Notes: generated from the sequence alone by a model not told the origin. A stretch of DNA of 64,000 bases from Caldimicrobium sp964493015 (GCA_964493015.1 CAZBLU010000005.1:1-64000), one strand, 5' to 3'; shown: positions 7,723-16,985, counted from the first letter of the stretch. Translations and numbers: made by a program.

Positions 7723-8724
7723 ATGGAACATAGAAAGTTTATTCTAATTGGTATCTTCTGGCTTTTTATCTTGCTAACGGGGGGAACTTTAGGTTATATG
7801 CTACTTGAGGGGGCAAAATTTTTAGATGCCCTCTTTATGACGGTGATCACCATTACTACCATTGGATATGAAGAATATGTTCCACTTTCAGATCTGGGGA
7901 GAATCTTCACTATATTTCTTGCCCTTGGAGGAGCTGGTTTTTTCTTCTATATACTTGCCCTTTTTAGCGAGGTGATGGTAAGTAAGACCATTGAAAATCT
8001 GTGGGGTAAAAAGATTATGAAACAAATTTCTCAATTAAAAGACCACTGTATTCTCTGTGGATTCGGTCGTATAGGGAGATACATATACGAATTTATCAAA
8101 GAGGAATTACCTGTGGTAGTTATTGAAAAAAATCCTGAGATTCTCAAAGAGCTTGAGGAAAAAAGGGTTTTACACCTGGAAGGTGATGCCACCTCTGAGG
8201 AGACCCTCATCAAAGCAGGAATTGAGAGGGCTAAATATCTGGTAGCTGTCTTAGGAGAGGATGCTGAAAATGTTTACATAGTGCTAACTGCAAGAAATCT
8301 CAATCCTAATCTCTACATTGTAGCCAGAGCGGATAATCCTAAGGTAGAGAAAAAACTTTATCAAGCTGGGGCAAACAGGGTTCTCTTGCCTTATATCATC
8401 GGTGCCCGTAAAATGGCCCTTTCTCTTTTGAAGCCAAATGTTATGGATTTCATGGAAATTGCCTCACCAGAGCTCCAAATGGACCTACAAATTGAAGAGA
8501 TTTATGTGGAAGAAGGCTCAACCTTAGCTAATAAAAGCTTGGCTGAGAGCAAAATAAGAGAACTAACTAACGCTATCATTCTTGCTATTAAAAGGGCTTC
8601 AGGGGAGATGGTCTTTAACCCAAGCTCGCAGGAAACAATTCTTGGCGGTGATATTCTTATTGCCCTTGGAGAGAGAAAAAAATTAGAAATACTTAGCGAT
8701 CTTGCCAAAAAATTAAGACACTAA
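7723..8724 (+). CDS. two-TM potassium channel with RCK (TrkA-N/TrkA-C) domain
   Basis: A 333-residue Kch/MthK-type channel: TM1 (about 5-26), pore helix and selectivity filter TTIGYEE (about 45-51), TM2 (about 62-82), then a cytoplasmic RCK domain with a Rossmann nucleotide-binding motif (CGFGRIGRYIYEF) and a C-terminal TrkA-C subdomain (about 245-330). The filter reads TIGYE rather than the classical T(V/I)GYG-D, a variation seen in some prokaryotic channels. The ATG at 7723 has no Shine-Dalgarno and follows TATTAT (7711-7716) by 6 bases, so the mRNA is probably leaderless. It ends overlapping the convergent miaB by 12 bases. Confidence 0.87.
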   Translation: MEHRKFILIGIFWLFILLTGGTLGYMLLEGAKFLDALFMTVITITTIGYEEYVPLSDLGRIFTIFLALGGAGFFFYILALFSEVMVSKTIENLWGKKIMKQISQLKDHCILCGFGRIGRYIYEFIKEELPVVVIEKNPEILKELEEKRVLHLEGDATSEETLIKAGIERAKYLVAVLGEDAENVYIVLTARNLNPNLYIVARADNPKVEKKLYQAGANRVLLPYIIGARKMALSLLKPNVMDFMEIASPELQMDLQIEEIYVEEGSTLANKSLAESKIRELTNAIILAIKRASGEMVFNPSSQETILGGDILIALGERKKLEILSDLAKKLRH

Positions 8725-10056
8725 CGTTTCTACGTATCTCCCTTTAAGGGAATGTTTCCCAGGCTCTTCAATTAAGACCTTGACCAGTGCACCCATTAGA
8801 TCAAGCCTTGGAGCGGTAAAATTTACTATAAGATTGGTTGTAGTTCTACCTGTAAGCTTGGTCTTGTCTTTCTCACTTACCCCTTCTACCAAGACTTCTA
8901 CCTCTTTTCCTACATAACTCCCATAGACTTCTTCAGTAATTCTCCTCTGCACTTCATGAACCTTTTTAAGTCTCCTTTCTTTCTCTTCCTCAGGTATCTT
9001 ATCTTTAAATTTTGTAGCTGCAGCAAATGGTCTATCGGAATACTTAAAGGAAAAGATTTCTTGGAATCTCACCTTTTCTAGCATTTCCAAGGTCTCCTTA
9101 AAGTCCTCTTCTCTCTCTCCTGGGAACCCCACAATGATGTCTGAAGTAATTCCTATCTCTGGACATTGCTCTCTTAATTTAGTTACTTTGTCCAAGTATT
9201 CCTCTTTAGTGTATTTCCTATTCATCCTTTGCAAAATACGATTGGAACCAGCCTGGAGAGGCAGATGAATATGCTTACAGACCTTTGGATTTTCTGCTAT
9301 AACTCTAATTAGTTTTGCAGATAAATCCTTAGGATGACTGGTAGTAAACCTAATTCTTAAAAGGCCTTCAATCTGGGAGATAAGTTCCAAAAGCTCAGCA
9401 AAATCTGGATATCCCCTTTCTTTTTGCCCATAAGAATTAACATTTTGCCCCAATAATATAACTTCCCTAACACCTTCTTCTTTCACTAAAGTTTCAATCT
9501 CAGTAAGTATCTCTTCAGCAGGCCTACTAATTTCTCTTCCCCTCACATAGGGCACAACACAATAGGTACAAAAATTATCACAACCTTGCATAATAGTCAC
9601 AAAGGCCTTGACCCGCTTTTGAGGGCTCCCCTTAGAAAGCACAAGTGGTATAGTGAAATCTTCCCTAAGTTCTGTTAATACTACAGGTTTACCCTCAAGC
9701 TTGACTCTTTTCAAGGCCTCTCTAATATTGTAAAATCCCTGAGTTCCAAGAACAAGATCGATAAAGGGAAATCTTCTAATTAAGGCCTCACCCTCTTGTT
9801 GGGCTACACATCCCATAACCCCTACTAACAAGTCAGGTCTTTTCTCTTTAATATCTCTAAATCTCCCTATCTCACTATAGAGCTTGTGCTCTGGTTTTTC
9901 CCTAACAGAACAAGTATTAATAAGGATCAAATCAGCCTCTTCAGCTCTATCAACTGGCTCATATTCCCCACTTAGTAAAAGGAGAACCTTCTCAGAGTCA
10001 TTTTCATTCATCTGACAGCCAAAAGTTTTGATATAGACTTTCTTCATAGCAACCAT
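8713..10056 (-). CDS. miaB: tRNA-2-methylthio-N6-dimethylallyladenosine synthase
   Basis: MiaB is a radical-SAM methylthiotransferase that converts i6A37 to ms2i6A37 in tRNAs reading UNN codons. The 447-residue protein shows the N-terminal UPF0004 domain with cluster cysteines C14, C49 and C83, the radical-SAM motif CDNFCTYC (C159, C163, C166) and a C-terminal TRAM domain (about 375-440). An alternative ATG lies three codons in (10047). The gene follows rplQ on the same strand after about 75 bases. Confidence 0.94.
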   Translation of the reverse strand: MVAMKKVYIKTFGCQMNENDSEKVLLLLSGEYEPVDRAEEADLILINTCSVREKPEHKLYSEIGRFRDIKEKRPDLLVGVMGCVAQQEGEALIRRFPFIDLVLGTQGFYNIREALKRVKLEGKPVVLTELREDFTIPLVLSKGSPQKRVKAFVTIMQGCDNFCTYCVVPYVRGREISRPAEEILTEIETLVKEEGVREVILLGQNVNSYGQKERGYPDFAELLELISQIEGLLRIRFTTSHPKDLSAKLIRVIAENPKVCKHIHLPLQAGSNRILQRMNRKYTKEEYLDKVTKLREQCPEIGITSDIIVGFPGEREEDFKETLEMLEKVRFQEIFSFKYSDRPFAAATKFKDKIPEEEKERRLKKVHEVQRRITEEVYGSYVGKEVEVLVEGVSEKDKTKLTGRTTTNLIVNFTAPRLDLMGALVKVLIEEPGKHSLKGRYVETLVS

Positions 10057-10130
10057 ATAATATAAAACTTAGAATATTAATTGACAAGTGAAACAGATTA
10101 AAAAGGACCTAACTTAAAAAAGAAAAAAAC

Positions 10131-10724
10131 TTATTGTATATCACCTTTTGGTTCGGAAGCCTTATCCTCTTTAGCTTCTGTTACTGCCTCTCCAGTTTCT
10201 GTAGCTGTCAACTCTTCTCTGGCTTCACTTTTGGCCTCTAACTCTGATGTTTTTTCCTTTTCTTCAGGCTCGCTACATACCAATCCCAATTCCTTCTTTT
10301 TCTTAAGGATAAATTCGTTAATCTTTTTTAGTCTCTCAGCATGGCTTTTTGATTTTTTAAAGGACAATTTTTCTTCAACAAGTTCAACAATAGCTAAGGG
10401 AGCAGCATCGCCCCGCCTAACTCCCAACTTGATAACTCTGGTATAACCCCCATTTCTATCTAAATATTTTTCTCTAAGCTCGGTAAAAAGCTTTTTAACT
10501 ACCAACTTATCCTGAATAAAAGCTAAGGCCCTTCTTCTTGCAGCTAAATCACCCTTTTTAGCCAAGGTAATCATTTTGTCAGCAAAGCGGCGCAATTCCT
10601 TGGCTTTAGCTACCGTGGTCGTGATCCTACCATATTTAAAAAGATCCCTTACTTGATTTCTCATTAAAGCAAGTCTATGCTCACTTGTTGATGTCAATCT
10701 TCTGCTAACTTTTCTATGTCTCAT
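10131..10724 (-). CDS. rplQ: 50S ribosomal protein L17 with long acidic tail
   Basis: L17 lies near the peptide exit tunnel of the large subunit. Residues 1 to about 120 are a normal L17 (MRHRKVSRRLTSTSEHR start, the ELREKYLDRNGGYTR region). The protein then continues for about 75 more residues, first Lys-rich and then a Glu/Ala/Thr-rich low-complexity acidic tail, giving 197 residues against the usual 115-130. The reading frame is clean up to the stop at 10131. It is the last gene of the alpha operon, 29 bases after rpoA. Confidence 0.95.
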   Translation of the reverse strand: MRHRKVSRRLTSTSEHRLALMRNQVRDLFKYGRITTTVAKAKELRRFADKMITLAKKGDLAARRRALAFIQDKLVVKKLFTELREKYLDRNGGYTRVIKLGVRRGDAAPLAIVELVEEKLSFKKSKSHAERLKKINEFILKKKKELGLVCSEPEEKEKTSELEAKSEAREELTATETGEAVTEAKEDKASEPKGDIQ

Positions 10725-10753
10725 CTTTTCCTCCTATCTTTAGTTAGACTATT

Positions 10754-11728
10754 CTATGAAATCACCTTAGGCGGTTTCCATTCAATATCTTTCATACCTA
10801 AGTGAAGATTAAATTGTTGCAACTTCTCTATAATTTCATCGAGCGATTTTTTACCAAAACTTCTCAATTTGAGCAACTCCGTTTCAGTTTTTTGAACCAG
10901 TTCCCCCACATAATTTATACCTGCTGCTTTAAGACAATTCAAAGCCCTTCCTGAAAGTTCAAGCTCCTCAACTGTCATATTTAAATAGTTACAAATGGAT
11001 ATAGGTTCCTTCTTTGGTTTTTCTGCTTTGAATACCTCCTCACCTATGAATACAGTTAATTGATCGGCTAATATTCTTGCTGAGGTCAAGAGAGCCTCTT
11101 TAGGATCAATAGTGCCATCTGTCCATATCTCTATAGTTAAACTATCATAGTCACTACTTTTCCCTACACGGGCCTGCCCAACCGTGAAATTTACCCTGGT
11201 AATAGGAGAAAACAGCCCATCCACCAAAATTACTCCAATTTCATTATTCTTCGTATACTCAGCAGGTGCATATCCTCTTCCTTTTTCCACCTTTACTTCC
11301 AGATGAAATTTGACATCCTGAGTTAATGTAGCTATAAGATGTTCTGGATTAACAACTCCACCAAGTTCCTTTGGTATGTCAAAATCTCCTGCCTTAATCT
11401 CACAGGGTCCTATCTTTTCGATTTTAAAAGTATAAGGGCCTTCCCCTGTCAGTTTAAATCTAACCCCTTTTAGATTTAAGATAATATCAGTCACATCCTC
11501 TAAAACACCAGGCAAACTGGTAAACTCATGTGGAGCCCCTTCAATTCTTGCCTCAGTTATAGCATATCCTGGTATAGAGGATAATAAGATCCTTCTAAAG
11601 GCATTCCCAAGGGTATATCCAAATCCACGCTCTAAAGGTTCTATGATGAATTTTCCATAATAGGGAAACTCACTATCCTTATGTGTCTTTATACCCTCTG
11701 GTTTGATTAACTCTACAGGTTTCTTCAT
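10754..11728 (-). CDS. rpoA: DNA-directed RNA polymerase alpha subunit
   Basis: The alpha subunit dimer nucleates RNA polymerase assembly and its C-terminal domain contacts UP elements and activators. The 324-residue protein has the N-terminal assembly domain (FGYTLGNAFRRILLSSIPG) and the C-terminal helix-hairpin-helix domain (about 250-312, LSGRALNCLKAAGI, LLKLRSFGKKSLDEI). It lies between rpsD and rplQ in the classical alpha operon order. Confidence 0.97.
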   Translation of the reverse strand: MKKPVELIKPEGIKTHKDSEFPYYGKFIIEPLERGFGYTLGNAFRRILLSSIPGYAITEARIEGAPHEFTSLPGVLEDVTDIILNLKGVRFKLTGEGPYTFKIEKIGPCEIKAGDFDIPKELGGVVNPEHLIATLTQDVKFHLEVKVEKGRGYAPAEYTKNNEIGVILVDGLFSPITRVNFTVGQARVGKSSDYDSLTIEIWTDGTIDPKEALLTSARILADQLTVFIGEEVFKAEKPKKEPISICNYLNMTVEELELSGRALNCLKAAGINYVGELVQKTETELLKLRSFGKKSLDEIIEKLQQFNLHLGMKDIEWKPPKVIS

Positions 11729-11752
11729 ATAGGACTTCCCTCTTTGCAGATT

Positions 11753-12385
11753 TTACTTAGAATAAAATTCTATTATGTAGGATTCATGAATTGGCATAGT
11801 TATATCCTCACGGGATGGTAAGGCTCTCACTCTCCCCCTGAAATTCTCTGGCTCCAGTTCAAGCCAAGAAGGGATTCCCTTTCGTACTCTAACCTCAAGA
11901 TTTTCCTGTATCTGAGGCAGATTCCTATATTTTTCTTTTAATTCTATCACCTCTCCAGGCTTCACCAAATAAGATGGGATATCTACTGGATGTCCATTTA
12001 CTAAGAAAAATCCATGATTTACCATCTGCCTTGCCTGTGCTCGGGATTGTGCAAACCCTAAACGATAAACCACATTATCAAGTCTTCTTTCTAATAGCTG
12101 TAAAAGATTATGACCTGCCTGTCCAGGCATATTTATAGCCATATCATAGTATTTTCTCATCTGTTTCTCAGAAATCCCATAAATCCTCTTAACCTTTTGC
12201 TTCTCCCTTAAACGAATTCCATAATCTGAAAGCTTTACCCTCATTTGCATGGGACCATGCTGCCCAGGAGGATAACTCCTCCTCTCAAAGGCACACTTAT
12301 CCGTATAACACCTTTCCCCCTTTAAAAATAGCTTCATGCCTTCCCTTCTACAAAGCCTACAACGAGGGCCTACATATCTTGCCAT
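11753..12385 (-). CDS. rpsD: 30S ribosomal protein S4 (zinc-binding form)
   Basis: S4 is a primary 16S rRNA binder that initiates assembly of the 30S body, and in many bacteria a translational repressor of the alpha operon. The 210-residue protein keeps the zinc site of the C+ type (C9, C12, C26, C31) and an S4 RNA-binding domain (RLDNVVYRLGFA onward, about 100-165). Order rpsK-rpsD-rpoA is the usual one. Confidence 0.97.
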   Translation of the reverse strand: MARYVGPRCRLCRREGMKLFLKGERCYTDKCAFERRSYPPGQHGPMQMRVKLSDYGIRLREKQKVKRIYGISEKQMRKYYDMAINMPGQAGHNLLQLLERRLDNVVYRLGFAQSRAQARQMVNHGFFLVNGHPVDIPSYLVKPGEVIELKEKYRNLPQIQENLEVRVRKGIPSWLELEPENFRGRVRALPSREDITMPIHESYIIEFYSK

Positions 12386-12409
12386 TTCTATTTCCTCCTA
12401 ATCCAAAAA

Positions 12410-12790
12410 TTAGACTCTTCTCCTCTTGGGTGGTCTACAACCATCGTGAGGTATAGGAGTTACATCCTTGATCAGGGTAACCTTTACACCAGCTCCCTGA
12501 AGAGCTCTAAGAGCTGCTTCACGCCCAGGCCCTGGTCCCTTCACGTAAACCCAGACCTCCTTCAAACCATGAGCCTGTGCCTTTTTGAGAGCACTCTGCA
12601 TGGCAAGTTGAGCTGCAAAAGGAGTCCCTTTCCTGGTCCCCTTAAATCCCTCTGTCCCACCACTTGCCCAGGCAATAGTATTCCCCTGCCTATCAGTAAT
12701 GGTTACTATAGTATTATTAAAAGTGGAATGAATATGAACTATACCTTCACTGACAGTCTTCTTAACCTTTTTTTTCTTTACCTTGGCCAC
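12410..12790 (-). CDS. rpsK: 30S ribosomal protein S11
   Basis: S11 forms part of the 30S platform near the mRNA exit and Shine-Dalgarno region. The 126-residue protein has a Lys-rich N-terminus (AKVKKKKVKK) and the family's conserved IHSTFNNTIVTITD and C-terminal DVTPIPHDGCRPPKRRRV stretches. It is 21 bases after rpsM. Confidence 0.97.
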   Translation of the reverse strand: MAKVKKKKVKKTVSEGIVHIHSTFNNTIVTITDRQGNTIAWASGGTEGFKGTRKGTPFAAQLAMQSALKKAQAHGLKEVWVYVKGPGPGREAALRALQGAGVKVTLIKDVTPIPHDGCRPPKRRRV

Positions 12791-12811
12791 CTCAATACCC
12801 CCCTTAATTCC

Positions 12812-13180
12812 TTATTTCTTCTTCCTTAACGATCCAGGCCTTGGCCCCTTTCTGGTGCGAGCATTGGACCTGGTCCTCTGACCTCTAACAGGAAGCCCCA
12901 TCTTGTGCCTTAAACCTCTATAACAGCCAATATCCATCAGTCTCTTAATATTGGCCCTTACTTCCTTCCTCAAATCCCCTTCAACCTTATACTCTTTTTC
13001 AATAATCTGTCTTAACCTGTTTATCTCATCTTCTGTCAAGTCTTTGACCTTCTTGAACCAATCAATTCCTGCCTTTGTGCAAACAATTTGAGCAAGGGTC
13101 CGCCCAATGCCATATATATAAGTTAAAGCTATCTCTACTGGCTTTTTCTCGGGTATGTCGACTCCAGCTATCTTAGGCAT
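12812..13180 (-). CDS. rpsM: 30S ribosomal protein S13
   Basis: S13 in the 30S head contacts tRNA and the 50S subunit through intersubunit bridges. The 122-residue protein shows the conserved start MPKIAGVDIP, the YIYGIGRTLAQ helix-hairpin-helix region and the basic C-terminal tail (RGQRTRSNARTRKGPRPG). It is preceded by rpmJ by 12 bases. Confidence 0.97.
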   Translation of the reverse strand: MPKIAGVDIPEKKPVEIALTYIYGIGRTLAQIVCTKAGIDWFKKVKDLTEDEINRLRQIIEKEYKVEGDLRKEVRANIKRLMDIGCYRGLRHKMGLPVRGQRTRSNARTRKGPRPGSLRKKK

Positions 13181-13192
13181 CCCTTTACCCCC

Positions 13193-13306
13193 TTAGCCCT
13201 GTCTCTGCTTATGCTTTGGATTTTCACAAATAATTCTCACAACCCCCTTTCTCCTAACCACCTTACACTTTCTACACCTTCTCTTAACCGAAGGGCTTAC
13301 TTTCAT
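13193..13306 (-). CDS. rpmJ: 50S ribosomal protein L36 (zinc-binding form)
   Basis: I read a 37-residue ORF from the ATG at 13306 to TAA at 13195-13193, with the start MKVSPSVKRRCRKCKVVRR and end NPKHKQRQG. The zinc ligands of the C+ form are present (C11, C14, C27, H32). L36 stabilises 23S rRNA near the GTPase centre. It starts directly after infA (stop 13311) and precedes rpsM, the expected position. Confidence 0.95.
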   Translation of the reverse strand: MKVSPSVKRRCRKCKVVRRKGVVRIICENPKHKQRQG

Positions 13307-13310
13307 AAGA

Positions 13311-13553
13311 TTACCTCCCCTTTTCCATATCGGCTTTTGTGCCCCTATAGATAATTCTACCCCGAGTTAAATCATAAGGTGATAATTCTACCACAACCGT
13401 ATCACCTGGCAAGATCCTAATATAGTGGACTCTCATTCTACCAGAAAGATGTGCAAGCACCATGTGTCCTGTCTCTAATTCTACCCTAAACATTGCATTT
13501 GGTAAAGCCTCAACAACTTTCCCCTCTAAGTGAATAACATCTTCTTTAACCAT
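13311..13553 (-). CDS. infA: translation initiation factor IF-1
   Basis: IF-1 occupies the ribosomal A site during initiation. The 80-residue protein is a single S1-like OB fold with the conserved VVEALPNAMFRVELE and GDTVVVELSPYDLTRGRI stretches. It is about 8 residues longer than the usual 72, with a short extension at the C-terminus (GTKADMEKGR). It is placed between map and rpmJ. Confidence 0.96.
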   Translation of the reverse strand: MVKEDVIHLEGKVVEALPNAMFRVELETGHMVLAHLSGRMRVHYIRILPGDTVVVELSPYDLTRGRIIYRGTKADMEKGR

Positions 13554-13563
13554 GGAACACCCT

Positions 13564-14328
13564 TTAAATCTTGGATAATATTATAGGGCCTGCTGGAGTT
13601 ACTGCCACTGAATGCTCAAAATGAGCTGCGAGACTCCCATCCTTCGTGACCGCTGTCCAACCATCTTCAAGAATTTTGACCTCGTAGCTCCCTGCTGAAA
13701 CCATCGGCTCAATTGCTAGTACCATCCCCAAGTCTATTTTCGGTCCCCTACCTGGCTTTCCATAATTAGGAACCTCTGGAGGCTCATGAAGAGCCCTACC
13801 AATACCATGGCCAACAAAATCTCTAATAACATTAAAACCCTCCTCTTCTACCTTTTTCTGAATAGCATAAGAAACATCACCTATCCTATTACCTATACGG
13901 ACCTTTTCAATTGCTAAATAGAGCGCCTCCTCAGTAACCCTTAATAATTTCTCAGCCTCCTCAGAAATCTTTCCTACACCTACAGACAAAGCCGCATCCC
14001 CTACATAACCTTCATAAATAACCCCAAAATCAAAACTAACAATATCTCCCTCCTTCAAAATCTTTTCTTTTTTAGGCATACCATGAACAATCTCCTCATT
14101 AACAGATACACACAAGGCAAAAGGATAACCTCTATACCCCTTAAAAGCTGGTTTTACCCCCTTCTTATGGCATAGCTCTAAGGCAAGCTCCTCAAATTCA
14201 TAAGTACTAACTCCAGGTTTAACTCGATCCTTCAATGTATATAATATTTCCATAACTATAGCATTAGCCTTTCTTAAAAGTTCAATCTCCTTTTGATTCT
14301 TGAGAATAGGATGCCCCTTTACTCCCAA
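13564..14328 (-). CDS. map: methionine aminopeptidase type I
   Basis: This enzyme removes the initiator methionine from nascent proteins using a dinuclear metal site. The 254-residue protein shows the metal-ligand segments DFGVIYEGYVGDAA, GHGIGRALHEPP and IEPM as well as the late Glu near residue 235. It starts at a TTG only 3 bases after the adk stop, so translation is likely coupled. No N-terminal zinc-finger extension is present, as expected for the short bacterial form. Confidence 0.95.
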   Translation of the reverse strand: MGVKGHPILKNQKEIELLRKANAIVMEILYTLKDRVKPGVSTYEFEELALELCHKKGVKPAFKGYRGYPFALCVSVNEEIVHGMPKKEKILKEGDIVSFDFGVIYEGYVGDAALSVGVGKISEEAEKLLRVTEEALYLAIEKVRIGNRIGDVSYAIQKKVEEEGFNVIRDFVGHGIGRALHEPPEVPNYGKPGRGPKIDLGMVLAIEPMVSAGSYEVKILEDGWTAVTKDGSLAAHFEHSVAVTPAGPIILSKI

Positions 14329-14331
14329 TAA

Positions 14332-14979
14332 CTACTTTCCCTCCAGAATACTAATTAGCTGAGCAGTGATTTCCTCTATACTCTTACTTCCATCTATCTC
14401 CTTCAATATTCCTTTCTTCTTATAATAATCTATCAACGGAGCTGTGCTCTCATGATAAACCTTTAACCTATTTCTTACGGTCTCTTCATTGTCATCTGGT
14501 CTTTGATATAATTCACCACCGCATACATCACATTTGCCTTCAACCTTTGGAGGTTTATACTTCACATGAAACATCATACCACAATTCTTACAAGTCCTTC
14601 TCCCAGTAAGCCTTTCCACAAGTAATTCATCTGGAACAACTAAAGCTAAAGCATAGTCAAGCTTTTTATTCATTTCCGAAAGAATTTTATCCAGTGCTTC
14701 AGCTTGAGCCACCGTCCTTGGGAACCCATCAAGGATAAAACCTTTAGCACAGTCTGGCTGAGCTAATCTTTCTTTCACCATATCAAGAATAATTTCGTCT
14801 GGGACCAGTTGCCCCTTATCCATATATTCTTGAGCCCTTTTACCAAGTTCTGTCCCCTTGGCCCGATGTTCCCTAAGCATGTCACCAGTAGAAATTTGAG
14901 GAATCCCATATTTTTCAATTAAAATCTTAGCCTGTGTACCCTTCCCAGCCCCTGGAGGTCCTAAAAAAACTATGTTCAT
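14332..14979 (-). CDS. adk: adenylate kinase (zinc LID form)
   Basis: Adenylate kinase interconverts 2 ADP with ATP and AMP. The 215-residue protein has the P-loop GPPGAGKGT (about 7-15), the AMP-binding STGDMLR and DGFPRT motifs and a LID domain with four cysteines (C130, C133, C150, C153), the zinc-binding form common in Gram-positives and thermophiles. It sits between secY and map in the spc operon. Confidence 0.96.
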   Translation of the reverse strand: MNIVFLGPPGAGKGTQAKILIEKYGIPQISTGDMLREHRAKGTELGKRAQEYMDKGQLVPDEIILDMVKERLAQPDCAKGFILDGFPRTVAQAEALDKILSEMNKKLDYALALVVPDELLVERLTGRRTCKNCGMMFHVKYKPPKVEGKCDVCGGELYQRPDDNEETVRNRLKVYHESTAPLIDYYKKKGILKEIDGSKSIEEITAQLISILEGK

Positions 14980-15018
14980 AACTAACCTCCACTATGAATT
15001 TATTTATTAATCTCAATA

Positions 15019-16329
15019 TTATCGGCCTTTAAGGCGCGAGTGTTTAATAAAGGCTTCATATTGCCTGGTCAAGAGATGGGCTTCAATTTGCCCAACCAAA
15101 TCCATAGCCACACCCACTACAATCAAAAGAGAGGTTCCGCCAAAATAAAAAGGTAAATTCAACTTATAAACCAAAAAATTTGGCAAAACACAAATAAAAG
15201 CCACATATAGAGCACCTATAAAGGTAATACGCATTAAAACTTTTTCAAGAAACTCCTCTGTAGATCTGCCTGGTCTTATCCCTGGGATAAAACCACCCCA
15301 TTTTTTAAGGTTATCTGCAACCTCCTTGGGATTAAAAATAACCGCCGTATAGAAATAACAAAAAAAGATAATTAAGCCAGCAAAAAGGAGATTATAAAGA
15401 AGACCTGAGGGAGTTAACCACTGAGAGAGAGATTGGAAAAAGGTCAAGGGAATAAAACTGGCAATAGTTGCAGGAAACATAAGCACTGAAGAGGCAAAAA
15501 TAGGTGGTATGACCCCTGCAGAATTAATTTTCAAAGGTAAATAACTGGTTTGCCCTCCTACGATTTGTCTTCCTACCTGTCTTTTTGCATAATATACCGG
15601 AATCCTTCTTTGCGATAACTCCATAAAACAAGTAAAAGCAAGAATCCCAAATAACAATAGTAAAAGCAAAAGCAGAGCAAACAGTGAAAACTCTCCTGTT
15701 CCTATGAATTTTAGAGACCTACTAATGGCAGGAAATACTCCTGCAACAATTCCAGCAAAAATAATCATAGATATACCATTACCTATACCATGTTCTGTCA
15801 TCTGTTCTCCAAGCCAGACAAGAAATAGAGTACCAGCAGTTAAAGTGAGCATGGTTTGTATTCTAAAAGTCCATCCAGGATCAGCTACAATGGGTATACC
15901 TGATGGTGAAACCATCTTTTCCAGACCGATTGCTATTCCAAATCCTTGTATAAGACATATCAAAATCGTCAAATAGCGAGTATAATAGGCAATCTTTCTC
16001 CTCCCTTCAGGGCCTTCTTTATAATATTCCTTGATGTTAGGAAATACGACCGTCATAAGTTGCATGATAATAGAAGCACTTATATAGGGCATAACTCCAA
16101 GGGCACAGATAGAAAAACGCCTCAAAGCTCCACCAGAAAATATGTCTAAAAAACCAAAAAGGGTTCCCCCAACCCTCTGAAAAAATTCCAAAAAAGCCTC
16201 AGCATTGATGCCTGGAGAGGGTATATGAATTGCAAATCGATAAATAGCAAGCCCTAAAAAGAGATAAAATAATCTCCTCTTTAACTCGGGGATATTAGCT
16301 AACCCTAATAATCCTTCCCTTCCCTTCAC
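15019..16329 (-). CDS. secY: protein translocase subunit SecY
   Basis: SecY is the channel of the Sec translocon in the cytoplasmic membrane. The 436-residue protein has the expected ten hydrophobic segments, starting with LFYLFLGLAIYRFAIHIPSPG and including the plug-region sequence GGALRRFSICALGVMPYI and the cytoplasmic loops SQRRIPVYYAKRQVG and GFIPGIRPG. It is followed by adk. Confidence 0.97.
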   Translation of the reverse strand: MKGREGLLGLANIPELKRRLFYLFLGLAIYRFAIHIPSPGINAEAFLEFFQRVGGTLFGFLDIFSGGALRRFSICALGVMPYISASIIMQLMTVVFPNIKEYYKEGPEGRRKIAYYTRYLTILICLIQGFGIAIGLEKMVSPSGIPIVADPGWTFRIQTMLTLTAGTLFLVWLGEQMTEHGIGNGISMIIFAGIVAGVFPAISRSLKFIGTGEFSLFALLLLLLLLFGILAFTCFMELSQRRIPVYYAKRQVGRQIVGGQTSYLPLKINSAGVIPPIFASSVLMFPATIASFIPLTFFQSLSQWLTPSGLLYNLLFAGLIIFFCYFYTAVIFNPKEVADNLKKWGGFIPGIRPGRSTEEFLEKVLMRITFIGALYVAFICVLPNFLVYKLNLPFYFGGTSLLIVVGVAMDLVGQIEAHLLTRQYEAFIKHSRLKGR

Positions 16330-16345
16330 TATTCAAAGATCTCCT

Positions 16346-16807
16346 TTATTTGGATAAAAGCTCTATGCTTCCACCTGCCCTCTCAATTTTTTCCTTAGCA
16401 CTCTTTGAAATAGCATGGACTTTAACTACAAGAGGTATATCAATCTCCCCATCTCCTAATATCTTCACTAACCTATTTTTCCCCTTTAACAACCCTTTAA
16501 GTTTAAGGGTCTCTGGATCAACTAAATCACCAGGTTTAAATCTCTTTGCTAACTCTTTAACATTAACTACCTCATACTCAATTTTAAATATGTTGTTAAA
16601 ACCTCTTTTGGGCACTCTACGAATAATAGGAGTTTGTCCTCCTTCAAAAGTAGGCCTAATATCTAACCCCTCTCTTGCCTTTTGTCCTTTGTGCCCTCTA
16701 CAAGATGTCTTCCCATGACCAGAACCATGACCTCTGCCTACTCTCTTAGGCCTGTGTTTCGAGCCTGGATCGGGCCGTAAATTATTAAGTCCAATCTGCT
16801 TAACCAT
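16346..16807 (-). CDS. rplO: 50S ribosomal protein L15
   Basis: L15 is a late-assembly protein of the large subunit with a Gly-rich basic extension. The 153-residue protein shows the conserved GSKHRPKRVGRGHGSGHGK and the Gly-rich GHKGQKAREG segments. Its start overlaps the rpmD stop by 8 bases, consistent with translational coupling. Confidence 0.97.
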   Translation of the reverse strand: MVKQIGLNNLRPDPGSKHRPKRVGRGHGSGHGKTSCRGHKGQKAREGLDIRPTFEGGQTPIIRRVPKRGFNNIFKIEYEVVNVKELAKRFKPGDLVDPETLKLKGLLKGKNRLVKILGDGEIDIPLVVKVHAISKSAKEKIERAGGSIELLSK

Positions 16808-16985
16808 CTACTTCCTCCACCTTAAGTAAATGTTTAACCTTTTCAATCATCCCCCGTATACTGGGATTATCATCCTTAATAACTACCTGTCCACGCCTTT
16901 TTAAACCCAAACTATTAATAGTTGCCCTTTGGTCTGGGCTCCACCCATATTTACTTCTCACAAGAGTAATCTTAAGCTTCTTCAT
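16800..16985 (-). CDS. rpmD: 50S ribosomal protein L30
   Basis: A 61-residue L30 with the typical KLKITLVRSKYGW start and the LGLKRRGQVVIKDD segment. It overlaps the rpsE stop by 4 bases (ATGA-type overlap) and rplO by 8 bases. Confidence 0.95.
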   Translation of the reverse strand: MKKLKITLVRSKYGWSPDQRATINSLGLKRRGQVVIKDDNPSIRGMIEKVKHLLKVEEVDG

